DNA from: Actinomycetes bacterium
GTDB lineage: Bacteria; Actinomycetota; Acidimicrobiia; Acidimicrobiales; Palsa-688
Reading direction: 5' to 3'
DNA length: 64,000 nucleotides
Assembly: GCA_021787035.1 (NCBI GenBank)
Contig: JAJYMM010000052.1
Location: 1-64,000 of the forward strand
The translations under genes and the position numbers were made by a program. Shown one piece after another: positions 33,077 to 41,286 of this stretch. How positions within the stretch are numbered: the stretch's first letter is position 1; each line of letters starts with the position of its first letter. The notes under the pieces are model-generated. The model saw only the letters and a program-made list of their open reading frames with translations, did not search any database and was not told the origin of the DNA.

Positions 33077-35616
33077 CAGGACGACTTTGCCCAGGCCATG
33101 GCGCCCATCTCGGTCGGGGCCCCAAGGTCAGCGTGCGCAGGCACGACCCGCACGGTAAGGCCTTGGCGACCTGCGACGTCGGCGACGAAACTGCCTTCCC
33201 ACACCGTGGCGCCAGAACCGTTCGCTCCTTGGCAGCTCATCTTGACGGTTTTCCAGCTGGACATCTCGTCGCCGGCAGCTAAGGCGCCGACGAGCAGTTC
33301 GACGGAGACCTCCTCCGCCGTGAGCTCGCCGAGCGCGACTTCGGCCGTTATGCGCCGCGTGGCTCCGAGGTCCGTGACTTCGTCGACCGTTTCCGTGCCC
33401 ACCGACGCGACCGAGACCTGAGGCCACGCCTCGCGCACCTTGGCCTTCCATGCGGCGAGCACCTTCGCGCGCTCGAAGCCATTGGCCGAGAGGAGCTGCG
33501 CCCTCTTTGCCATCGGCTCGTACATGAGCTCCACGTACTCCCTCACCATGCGTGATGCCTGGACACGGGGCCCAAGGGAGGCCAGAGAGTGCTTTATGCG
33601 TACCGCCCATTGGCGGGAGAAGCGGCCTCCTGCGTGGTCGTAATAAAGAGGCACCACCTGGCGTTCCAGCACCTCGAAGAGGCTGTTTGTCTCGACCTCG
33701 TCGCGCTGGTCGTCTGGGTAGAGCTCTGCGGAGGCTATCTGCCAGCCGTTGTTGCCGTCGAACATCTCGTCCCACCAGCCGTCGAGCACAGAGCAGTTGA
33801 GTGCCCCATTGAGCGCCGCCTTCTCGCCGCTCGTACCGCTCGCCTCCATGGGCCGGCGCGGGGTGTTGAGCCATACATCGCAACCTTGGAGCATCGCTCT
33901 TGCAACAGCGATGTCGTAGTCCTCCACGAAGGCGATGCGCCGGCGGACCTCGGGGTCGCTGGCGAACTGCACGATCTGGCGGATCATCTCCTTGCCGGTG
34001 TCGTCGGCTGGGTGTGCCTTGCCGGCGAATATCAGCTGGACCGGCCGCAGCTCGTCGGTGAGCAGCGCCTTCAGGCGCTCCGGTTGAGAGAGGAGAAGCG
34101 TCGCACGCTTATAGGCGGCGAAGCGCCTGGCGAAGCCGATCGTGAGCGCGTTGGGGTCAAGGACGTCGTTCACCCAAGCGCTGTCGGCTGCCGGCACGCC
34201 CTGCTCGGCGAGAGAAGCCTTGAGCCGGTCTCTCACGAAAGAAACGAGAGCGTCTTTGCCCTGCTCGCGCGCCCTCCAGAGCTCGTCTTCGCTGGCACTG
34301 CGGACGCGGGCCCAGTCGTCGGGGGAGGCATCCTCCCAAAACGGCGTCACGTACTTGGTGAAGAGGTCGCTCATGGCGGGCGATACCCATGTGTGGCCGT
34401 GGACCCCATTTGTCACCGAGGTGATGGGCACCTCATCGACGGGGACCGATGGGAAAAGCGATTGGAACATGGCCCGGCTCGTCTGGCCGTGCAGCTTCGC
34501 GACCCCGTTTGACATCCCGGCCAGGCGCAGCCCCATGACCGCCATGTTGAAGGGTGCCTCGGCCGCTTCGCCCGGAGCGTGGCCGAGTGCCATCAGCTCC
34601 CCGATGTCGACGCCGCACTCGTTAGCCCAGCTCGAAAAGTACTTCTCGACCAGCTCGGCCGGGAAGCGGTCTATGCCAGCGGGCACGGGGGTATGAGTGG
34701 TGAAAATGGTCCCTGCCCGGACAGCCTCGACCGCTTCGCGGAAGCCGAGGCCCTTCTCGGTCACGAGCTGGCGGATGCGCTCGAGGCCGAGGAACCCGGC
34801 GTGGCCCTCGTTGGAGTGGAACACCTGAACGCTCTCGCCCAGTGCGTCGAGTGCCCTCACGCCACCGATGCCAAGGAGTATTTCTTGGCGGAGCCGGTGC
34901 TCGGTCCCGCCGCCATAGAGCCGGTCGGTCGTGGCCCGGGCCTCTTCGGAGTTGTCGTCGATATCGGCATCGAGCAGGTAGAGCTTGATCCGTCCCACGG
35001 CGGCCACCCAAATCCGGGCGGTAAGGGGCTGGCCTGCCAGGTCGACCATGACCCGTACGCCTTCGACGGGGGTGAGGGCCATGCCGTGGGGGTCCAAGAC
35101 GGGGTAGCGCTCCTCTTGCCACCCTTCAGCGTTGAGGCGCTGGCGGAAGTAACCCTGGGAGTAGAGCAGCCCCATCCCCACTATCGGGACGCCTAAGCTG
35201 CTCGCCGCCTTAAGGTGGTCGCCAGCCAGCACCCCGAGACCCCCCGAGTACTGGGGGAGCGCTTCTGCAATGCCGAACTCCGGAGAGAAATAGGCCGCTT
35301 TCTCGAGCGCCGAGCGGCCCCGGTTTTGGAACCAGCGGTCGGCTTGCAGGTAACGGTGGAACTCCGCGCATATCTCGTCGAGGAACGACATGAACGCGCT
35401 GTCGACAGAAAGAGCCTCCAGGCGGTCCCTCGCCACCAGCGAGAGGACTTGGACCGGGTCGTGCCCGGTGCTCTCCCAAAGGTCGGGGTCGACCCAGCGG
35501 AAGAGGTCGCGGGTGCGCTCGTCCCAGGACCACCTGAGGTTCAAAGCGAGCTCCTGGAGGGGTGCCAGCGTCTTGGGCAGGCGTGCTCGTACGGTGAAGC
35601 TGCGCAGAGCTCTCAT
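33076..35616 (-). CDS. glgP: Alpha-glucan (glycogen) phosphorylase, DUF3417 type
   Basis: The enzyme releases glucose-1-phosphate from storage glucan with PLP. From ATG 35616 the protein has 846 residues and begins MRALRSFTVRARLPKTLAPL, the DUF3417 N-terminal domain of the actinobacterial phosphorylases. Then come YFSPEFGIAEALPQYSGGLG, HSNEGHAGFLGLERI, TTHTPVPAGIDRFP, FARRFAAYKRATLL and NTPRRPMEASGTSGEKAALN, where the PLP site is expected. The frame is open for 67 codons further upstream, but ATG 35616 matches the family start, and TAGCTT lies 8 bases before it. It is divergent from glgE (165 bases between starts), so breakdown and GlgE synthesis share a control region. Confidence 0.94.
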   Translation of the reverse strand: MRALRSFTVRARLPKTLAPLQELALNLRWSWDERTRDLFRWVDPDLWESTGHDPVQVLSLVARDRLEALSVDSAFMSFLDEICAEFHRYLQADRWFQNRGRSALEKAAYFSPEFGIAEALPQYSGGLGVLAGDHLKAASSLGVPIVGMGLLYSQGYFRQRLNAEGWQEERYPVLDPHGMALTPVEGVRVMVDLAGQPLTARIWVAAVGRIKLYLLDADIDDNSEEARATTDRLYGGGTEHRLRQEILLGIGGVRALDALGESVQVFHSNEGHAGFLGLERIRQLVTEKGLGFREAVEAVRAGTIFTTHTPVPAGIDRFPAELVEKYFSSWANECGVDIGELMALGHAPGEAAEAPFNMAVMGLRLAGMSNGVAKLHGQTSRAMFQSLFPSVPVDEVPITSVTNGVHGHTWVSPAMSDLFTKYVTPFWEDASPDDWARVRSASEDELWRAREQGKDALVSFVRDRLKASLAEQGVPAADSAWVNDVLDPNALTIGFARRFAAYKRATLLLSQPERLKALLTDELRPVQLIFAGKAHPADDTGKEMIRQIVQFASDPEVRRRIAFVEDYDIAVARAMLQGCDVWLNTPRRPMEASGTSGEKAALNGALNCSVLDGWWDEMFDGNNGWQIASAELYPDDQRDEVETNSLFEVLERQVVPLYYDHAGGRFSRQWAVRIKHSLASLGPRVQASRMVREYVELMYEPMAKRAQLLSANGFERAKVLAAWKAKVREAWPQVSVASVGTETVDEVTDLGATRRITAEVALGELTAEEVSVELLVGALAAGDEMSSWKTVKMSCQGANGSGATVWEGSFVADVAGRQGLTVRVVPAHADLGAPTEMGAMAWAKSS

Positions 35617-35624
35617 CGCCGGCC

Positions 35625-35630
35625 AAGCTA
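35625..35630 (-). promoter_or_regulatory. Candidate -10 hexamer of glgP (leaderless)
   Basis: Leftward TAGCTT ends 8 bases before ATG 35616. The same hexamer serves glgE on the other strand at 35770-35775. Confidence 0.5.
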
Positions 35631-35769
35631 GCGCCTCGTCCAGGGGCCATCGCCGGCTACCCACGCGAAGAGGGACTTTCCCCGAGTCGAGAGACCTCAG
35701 CCGTACCTGGGCGACGGTTGCCGGCCCTGGCACCGCCTGGCGCTCCGAGCGAGCCCGTGGCTTCTCGGT

Positions 35770-35775
35770 TAGCTT
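35770..35775 (+). promoter_or_regulatory. Candidate -10 hexamer of glgE (leaderless)
   Basis: TAGCTT ends 6 bases before GTG 35782. No Shine-Dalgarno site is present. Confidence 0.45.
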
Positions 35776-35781
35776 GGTCTC

Positions 35782-37815
35782 GTGACGACGACCCGAACGG
35801 CCGGTAGGGAGGGTCACTGGCAGCCCGGCAGCGACCCCTCCGCAGTGCTGGCTGGCCCGATGGCAGGGGCCTCGGCGCTACCCCACCTCGTGGTGCAAGA
35901 CGTACGGCCCGCCACCCCCCATGGCTACCCGGCCAAGGCGATCGTCGGGGAAAAGGTGCCTGTATCGGCGTCAGTGTTCCGCGATGGCCACGACGAGCTG
36001 GCTGCCCGAGCCGTCCTTTACAAGTCTGGCGAGGAGGTGGCCGCCTGCGCCCTCTCCCCGGGGCCAGATGACACCTGGTCGGGGGACGTTAGCCCGCCCG
36101 AACCTGGCCTCTACGAGCTCGTGATCGAGGCGTGGACCGACCGCTATGCCACTTGGGCCCAGAGGGCGGCCATCAAGCTGGCCGCACGCCAGGACGTTGG
36201 CGTTGAGATCGCCGAAGCCAGGCTCCTCATAGAGGAGTGGGCGTCGCGCTTGCCGGGAGGCGACGGGGACCTGGAGGGGCCCTTGGCGCAAGCCCTCAGC
36301 GCGCTTGGCGATGCGTCGGCCGACGAGGCGCAGCGCCTCAACCCCGCCTTGTCGACGGCGGTCGCCCACGCCCTCGCTGGCCCTGCCCTTGCGCGGGACC
36401 TGACAAGGTCAGAGCCGTTCCCGCTCTGGGTCGAGCGCGAGCGCGCTGGCGTGGGCGCCTGGTACGAACTGTTCCCTCGGAGTTTCGGCGGGCTCCGAGG
36501 CACTGCGGCGGAAATCCCGCGCCTTGCAGGCCTCGGTTTCGACGTCTTGTACCTCCCGCCCGTGCACCCGATCGGGCGCACGGAGAGGAAAGGTCGTAAC
36601 AACAGCCTGGAGGCGCTGCCTGGGGACCCGGGCAGCCCGTGGGCCATCGGGTCGGAGGAGGGAGGCCACCTCGCCATAAACCCCGAGCTCGGTGACTTCG
36701 ACGATTTTGACTACCTGGTCCGTAGCGCGAGGGCTGAAGGCATGGAAGTGGCCCTTGACTACGCGCTCAATTGCTCTCCGGACCACCCCTGGGCCAAAGA
36801 GCACCCGGAGTGGTTTTATCACCGCCCTGACGGCTCGATTGCCTACGCGGAAAACCCGCCCAAGAAGTACCAGGATATTTACCCGCTCAACTTCTGGCCC
36901 GAAAGGGATGTAGACCGGGTTGCCCTTTGGGAGGCCTGCAAGGAGATCGTGTACTTCTGGGCAGACAAGGGCATCCGCATCTTCCGGGTGGACAACCCTC
37001 ATACGAAACCCTTCGCATTTTGGGAGTGGTTGATCGAGGCGCTGCGAGCCGAGAGGCCTGACATTGTGCTGCTGGCGGAGGCGTTCACGAGACCTAAGGT
37101 CATGGCGCGCCTTGCTGAGATCGGTTTTTCGCAGAGCTACACGTATTTCACTTGGAGGGTCCCCCAATACGGCCCGGAAGGGCTCCGTACCTATGTCGAG
37201 GAGCTTTCCCAGGGCTCGCTTGCTGACTACCTGCGGCCCAATTTTTGGCCGAACACGCCGGACATACTCTCAGGGCCCTTGCGGGGAGGGCCGCCCGCGG
37301 CCTTCGCCCTTCGCTACGTGCTGGCGGCCACGCTGTCTCCGCTTTACGGTGTCTACAGCGGCTACGAGCTGTACGAAAACGAGCCCGCCTCACCCGACAA
37401 CGAGGAGTACCTGAACTCAGAGAAGTACGAGATAAAGCACCGCAACTTCTCGCGCCCAGGCAACCTTTCGCACCTCTTCGCGATGGTCAATGGGATAAGA
37501 CGGCGCCACCCAGCCTTTTCCCGGCTCCGGAACATTTCCTTCCACGGTTCTGACAACCCGTCCATCATGGCTTACTCGAAGCGTTCAGATGGTGGCACGG
37601 ACCTCGTGCTCATTGTCGTCAACCTCGACCCCTACGGCGCTCAGTCGGCGACGCTCGACCTCGACATGGCCGCCCTCGGTGCCCCTGCTGGGACGAGCCT
37701 CGAGGTGCATGACGAGCTTTCCGGGGAAACCTACACGTGGGGCCAGCGGCCCTATGTGATGCTCGACCCGTTCCGGCGCGTGGCGCACATTTTCGACGTT
37801 CGCTGGGCGCGCTGA
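35782..37815 (+). CDS. glgE: Alpha-1,4-glucan:maltose-1-phosphate maltosyltransferase
   Basis: GlgE extends alpha-glucan with maltosyl units from maltose-1-phosphate. The 677-residue GH13 enzyme has the N-terminal beta domain (HLVVQDVRPATPHGYPAKAI), the helical bundle, then the barrel: ELFPRSFGGLRGTA, LYLPPVHPIGRTERKGRNN, VALDYALNCSPDHPW, FRVDNPHTKPFAFW with nucleophile Asp404, and LLAEAFTRPKVM with Glu433. EYEIKHR-type residues for phosphate-sugar binding appear as SEKYEIKHRNFS. It is followed by treS, mak and glgB, which together complete the pathway trehalose to maltose to maltose-1-P to branched glucan. Confidence 0.97.
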   Translation: MTTTRTAGREGHWQPGSDPSAVLAGPMAGASALPHLVVQDVRPATPHGYPAKAIVGEKVPVSASVFRDGHDELAARAVLYKSGEEVAACALSPGPDDTWSGDVSPPEPGLYELVIEAWTDRYATWAQRAAIKLAARQDVGVEIAEARLLIEEWASRLPGGDGDLEGPLAQALSALGDASADEAQRLNPALSTAVAHALAGPALARDLTRSEPFPLWVERERAGVGAWYELFPRSFGGLRGTAAEIPRLAGLGFDVLYLPPVHPIGRTERKGRNNSLEALPGDPGSPWAIGSEEGGHLAINPELGDFDDFDYLVRSARAEGMEVALDYALNCSPDHPWAKEHPEWFYHRPDGSIAYAENPPKKYQDIYPLNFWPERDVDRVALWEACKEIVYFWADKGIRIFRVDNPHTKPFAFWEWLIEALRAERPDIVLLAEAFTRPKVMARLAEIGFSQSYTYFTWRVPQYGPEGLRTYVEELSQGSLADYLRPNFWPNTPDILSGPLRGGPPAAFALRYVLAATLSPLYGVYSGYELYENEPASPDNEEYLNSEKYEIKHRNFSRPGNLSHLFAMVNGIRRRHPAFSRLRNISFHGSDNPSIMAYSKRSDGGTDLVLIVVNLDPYGAQSATLDLDMAALGAPAGTSLEVHDELSGETYTWGQRPYVMLDPFRRVAHIFDVRWAR

Positions 37816-37851
37816 CCTGGTCCCCGACGAGGTCCGGTAAGGAGTAGCGGG

Positions 37852-39675
37852 GTGAGCATGGCAGGTACTGCCAGGGTTTCGGGGACAGCTTCGGAAGACG
37901 TCCGGTGGTACCAGAGGGCGGTTTTTTACGAAGTGCTCGTGAGGGGCTTTTTCGACAAAAACGACGACGGCACAGGGGATATCCCTGGCCTCATCGCCAA
38001 GCTCGACTACCTGGAGTGGCTCGGCGTCGACTGCATCTGGCTCTTGCCCTTTTACCAGTCACCGCTTCGTGACGGGGGTTACGACATCTCCGATTACTGG
38101 ACTGTCTTGCCCGAGTATGGCCAGATCGCCGATGTGGCCCAGCTTGTCGACGAGGCGCACCGCCGGGGTATGCGCATTATTGCAGATCTCGTCATGAACC
38201 ATACGAGCGACCAGCACCCCTGGTTTTTGGAATCGAGGCAGGACCGGACAAACCCAAGGGCGGACTGGTACGTCTGGAGCGATGACGACCAGCGTTACGC
38301 GGACGCTCGGGTGATATTCGTCGATACCGAGAAGTCCAACTGGTCCTTGGACCCCCAGCGGGGCCAGTACTACTGGCACCGCTTCTTCTCGCACCAGCCC
38401 GACCTTAATTACGACAACCCCGAGGTCGCCGACACGATGCTCGACGTCGTGCGTTACTGGCTGGACATTGGCCTTGACGGTTTTCGCCTCGATGCAGTCC
38501 CGTATTTGTTCGAGCGTGACGGGACCGATTGTGAGAACCTTCCCGAGACCCACGCCTACCTGCGGAGGCTAAGGAAGGAGGTGGACTCTCTCTACCCAGG
38601 TAAGGTCCTGCTGGCCGAGGCCAACCAGTGGCCCGAGGACGTCGTCGAGTACTTCGGCGCCGGCGACGAGTGCCACATGTGCTTCCATTTCCCCTTGATG
38701 CCGCGCATGTTCATGGCCGTGCGGCGCGAGCAGCGCTACCCCGTGACCGAGATCCTTGCGCGCACACCCTCGGTCCCCGAGGGCTGCAGTTGGGGGATAT
38801 TCCTCCGCAACCACGATGAGCTCACCTTGGAGATGGTGACCGACGAAGAGCGCGACTACATGTGGTCCGAGTACGCGAAGGACCCGCGTATGAAGCGCAA
38901 CATGGGGATAGGCCGGCGCCTTGCTCCCCTGGTCGACGCGGACAGGCGCGTGGGCGAGCTCCTGCATTCGCTCCTTTTCTCACTCCCGGGGTCCCCCGTG
39001 CTCTACTACGGCGATGAGATCGGCATGGGTGACAACATCTACCTCGGTGATCGCGACGGTGTCCGCACGCCGATGCAGTGGTCGCCCGACCGTAACGCCG
39101 GCTTTTCGAGGGCCGACTTCGCCCAGCTGTACCTGCCCCCGCTTATGGACCCCGTTTATGGGTACCAGTCCGTCAATGTGGAGGCTCAGATGCGCAACCC
39201 GAGCTCGATCTTGCACTGGATGCGCAGGATGCTGGAGGTGCGCCGGCAACATCCCGTGTTCGGGACGGGCACGATGACGGTCGTGTCCACCGACAACCCT
39301 TCGGTCCTGGCTTACGTGAGGGAGCCGGCCGGCGGCGATCCCGAGGCCCAGGCGGCGGGGGTGGCAGGTTCAGATCCGGCGTTGGCTGCTGTCGCGGGGT
39401 TCGTCGGCGCGGGTGGCCAGCGAGGGGCGGAGGCGACGCCACCTGACGTCGTGCTCTGCATTGGCAACCTTTCGCGTTTCGCTCAGCCGGCCATGCTCCC
39501 CCTCCAGCGCTGGCAGGGTATGACCCCGATAGAGCTCCTGGGAAGGGTGCCGTTCCCCGCGGTAGGAGAGGGGCCCTTTTTCATAACGCTACCGCCGTAC
39601 GGGTTTTACTGGTTCGCCCTTATGGAACGTCAAGGTAGTGGCGTCACGGCCGACGTAGGGCCGGCATCCACCTAA
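37852..39675 (+). CDS. treS: Trehalose synthase / maltose isomerase
   Basis: TreS interconverts trehalose and maltose, feeding maltose to the kinase downstream. The 607-residue GH13 protein has [40 protein letters not shown], the nucleophile Asp214 in [11 protein letters not shown], Glu256 in [10 protein letters not shown] and Asp322 in [13 protein letters not shown] low-complexity Ala/Gly insert of about 40 residues lies in the C-terminal beta domain, after [15 protein letters not shown] 37852 has AAGGAG 7 bases before it; ATG 37858 is too far from that site to be preferred. No fused maltokinase domain is present; mak is the separate next gene. Confidence 0.95.
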   Translation: MSMAGTARVSGTASEDVRWYQRAVFYEVLVRGFFDKNDDGTGDIPGLIAKLDYLEWLGVDCIWLLPFYQSPLRDGGYDISDYWTVLPEYGQIADVAQLVDEAHRRGMRIIADLVMNHTSDQHPWFLESRQDRTNPRADWYVWSDDDQRYADARVIFVDTEKSNWSLDPQRGQYYWHRFFSHQPDLNYDNPEVADTMLDVVRYWLDIGLDGFRLDAVPYLFERDGTDCENLPETHAYLRRLRKEVDSLYPGKVLLAEANQWPEDVVEYFGAGDECHMCFHFPLMPRMFMAVRREQRYPVTEILARTPSVPEGCSWGIFLRNHDELTLEMVTDEERDYMWSEYAKDPRMKRNMGIGRRLAPLVDADRRVGELLHSLLFSLPGSPVLYYGDEIGMGDNIYLGDRDGVRTPMQWSPDRNAGFSRADFAQLYLPPLMDPVYGYQSVNVEAQMRNPSSILHWMRRMLEVRRQHPVFGTGTMTVVSTDNPSVLAYVREPAGGDPEAQAAGVAGSDPALAAVAGFVGAGGQRGAEATPPDVVLCIGNLSRFAQPAMLPLQRWQGMTPIELLGRVPFPAVGEGPFFITLPPYGFYWFALMERQGSGVTADVGPAST

Positions 39676-39722
39676 CATGGTCATGGCGCGGCGAGCGCGA
39701 GAAGCTCCATGGAGGCGCGCCG

Positions 39723-41186
39723 ATGGTGGAGGTTGATCAGTTCGAGGTGAGCACCGGCCGCTTCGGCTTGGTGCAAGAAGGGCTGCCCGCCGGCTTGGCG
39801 CGCTTGCTCGGGCCGTACCTGGCCCGCCAGCGCTGGTACGCCGGCAGCGGCGTACCTGGGGAACTCCGGGTGCTCGAGGGTGGCACTCTGGTCGAGCTCC
39901 CGGCGCAGGCGAGGCTCCTATGGGCTGTGGTTGTCGCGAACGACCACCGTTACCAGCTGTTACTCGCCGAGCGGCCGGCGGAGGACGCGACCCGGCGGGT
40001 AGCTGGCCACGAGGCTGCAACGCTTGGAAGCGTTGAGGGCCGCGCCTACTACGACGCGACGGTCGATGCCGAGATGGCACTGGCGCTCCTCGAGGCTGCG
40101 AGCGGGGGCGCCTATAAGGCAAAGGTGGCCCGGCCGCTCGGCGCCGAACAGTCCAATACGTCGGTGGTCTACGACGACAAGATGATCCTCAAGATCTTCC
40201 GCCGTCTCGCGGGCGGGCCCAACCTTGATGCAGAGGTCACTTCGGCGCTCGCTAGAGCGGGCTTTGCCCACGTCGCCAGGCCCGTGTTGCGCTGGCGAAA
40301 AGGGGGGACCGACCTCGCGTTTGGCCAGGAGTACCTGGCGGGTGGTACCGACGGTTGGGCTCTCGCGCTCACCTCGCTTCGCGACCTCTACACGCCAGAG
40401 CCGCTTCGGGGGGATGGCTATAAGGACCAAGACAGGAGCGACCCCGAGATGAGAGGCGGCGACTTTGCGGCCGAAGCGGAGCGCCTGGGCCGGGTCACGG
40501 CTGAGATGCACTTGTGCATGGCCGGGGCCTTCGGCACCTCGCGGGACTGGTCTACATCGTGGTCGTCCCTCCTCGGTTCCCTGGAAGCGGATCTAAGGCA
40601 CATCGGCGAGGACATGGTCGGGGCGGCCCGTAGCCTTCTCCAGCGGCTCCGCTCCCTTTCCGACCTTGGAGTGGCTTTGCGCCCGCACGGCGACTACCAC
40701 CTCGGGCAGGTCATGCGCACGGACGCCGGCTGGTACGTACTGGACTTCGAGGGGGAGCCCAACCGGCCGGTCGAGGAGCGCCTCCGGCCGACCTCTCCCA
40801 TGAAGGACGTTGCGTGCATGCTCCGCTCGTTCGACTACGCCACAAGCTACGCCACGCGCTTTCAGATGGTCCAAGCCGAGATGGCCGGAGCGGGGGCCCA
40901 GCTACCTGAGCTCGCAGCCCGGGGCGAGGTAGGGCCCCGCGCCAGCGCCTTGGAGCCCCTCGCCCAAGCCTGGAAGGAGCGCAACGGGGACGCCTTCATG
41001 AAGGGGTACCAGAGCTGCAGCGGTATCGAGGAGCTCCTCCCCGCCGACCCCGCCGACCGTGAGACCCTCCGCATGGGCTACGAGCTCGAAAAGGCGCTCT
41101 ACGAGCTGTCATACGAGCGCGCCTTTCGCCCGGAGTGGGCAGAGATCCCCCTACATGCTCTCCGCCGGCTCTTCGGGGGGCCCTAG
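39723..41186 (+). CDS. mak: Maltokinase
   Basis: Mak phosphorylates maltose with ATP to make maltose-1-phosphate for GlgE. The 487-residue protein begins with the cap segment QRWYAGSGVPGELRVLEGG. It contains LGAEQSNTSVVYDDKMILKI (nucleotide-binding lobe), the kinase motif LRPHGDYHLGQVM with Asp324, and DFEGEPNRPVEERLRPTSPM for metal binding. ATG 39723 is preceded by GGAGG with 7-base spacing. Its position between treS and glgB fits the standard GlgE operon. Confidence 0.94.
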   Translation: MVEVDQFEVSTGRFGLVQEGLPAGLARLLGPYLARQRWYAGSGVPGELRVLEGGTLVELPAQARLLWAVVVANDHRYQLLLAERPAEDATRRVAGHEAATLGSVEGRAYYDATVDAEMALALLEAASGGAYKAKVARPLGAEQSNTSVVYDDKMILKIFRRLAGGPNLDAEVTSALARAGFAHVARPVLRWRKGGTDLAFGQEYLAGGTDGWALALTSLRDLYTPEPLRGDGYKDQDRSDPEMRGGDFAAEAERLGRVTAEMHLCMAGAFGTSRDWSTSWSSLLGSLEADLRHIGEDMVGAARSLLQRLRSLSDLGVALRPHGDYHLGQVMRTDAGWYVLDFEGEPNRPVEERLRPTSPMKDVACMLRSFDYATSYATRFQMVQAEMAGAGAQLPELAARGEVGPRASALEPLAQAWKERNGDAFMKGYQSCSGIEELLPADPADRETLRMGYELEKALYELSYERAFRPEWAEIPLHALRRLFGGP

Positions 41187-41286
41187 CGCTCCGTTTGCGT
41201 CAAGTTCAAGTTGGGCCCGGGCTGGTCCCCGCCAGTTTGGGTACTCCGATTTTGGTAAAGGGAAAGAACGAGACTGGAGACGACCG

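Noticed and set aside
33589-34512. 307-residue rightward frame inside glgP
   Set aside because: It is antisense to conserved GlgP motifs and has no domain of its own.
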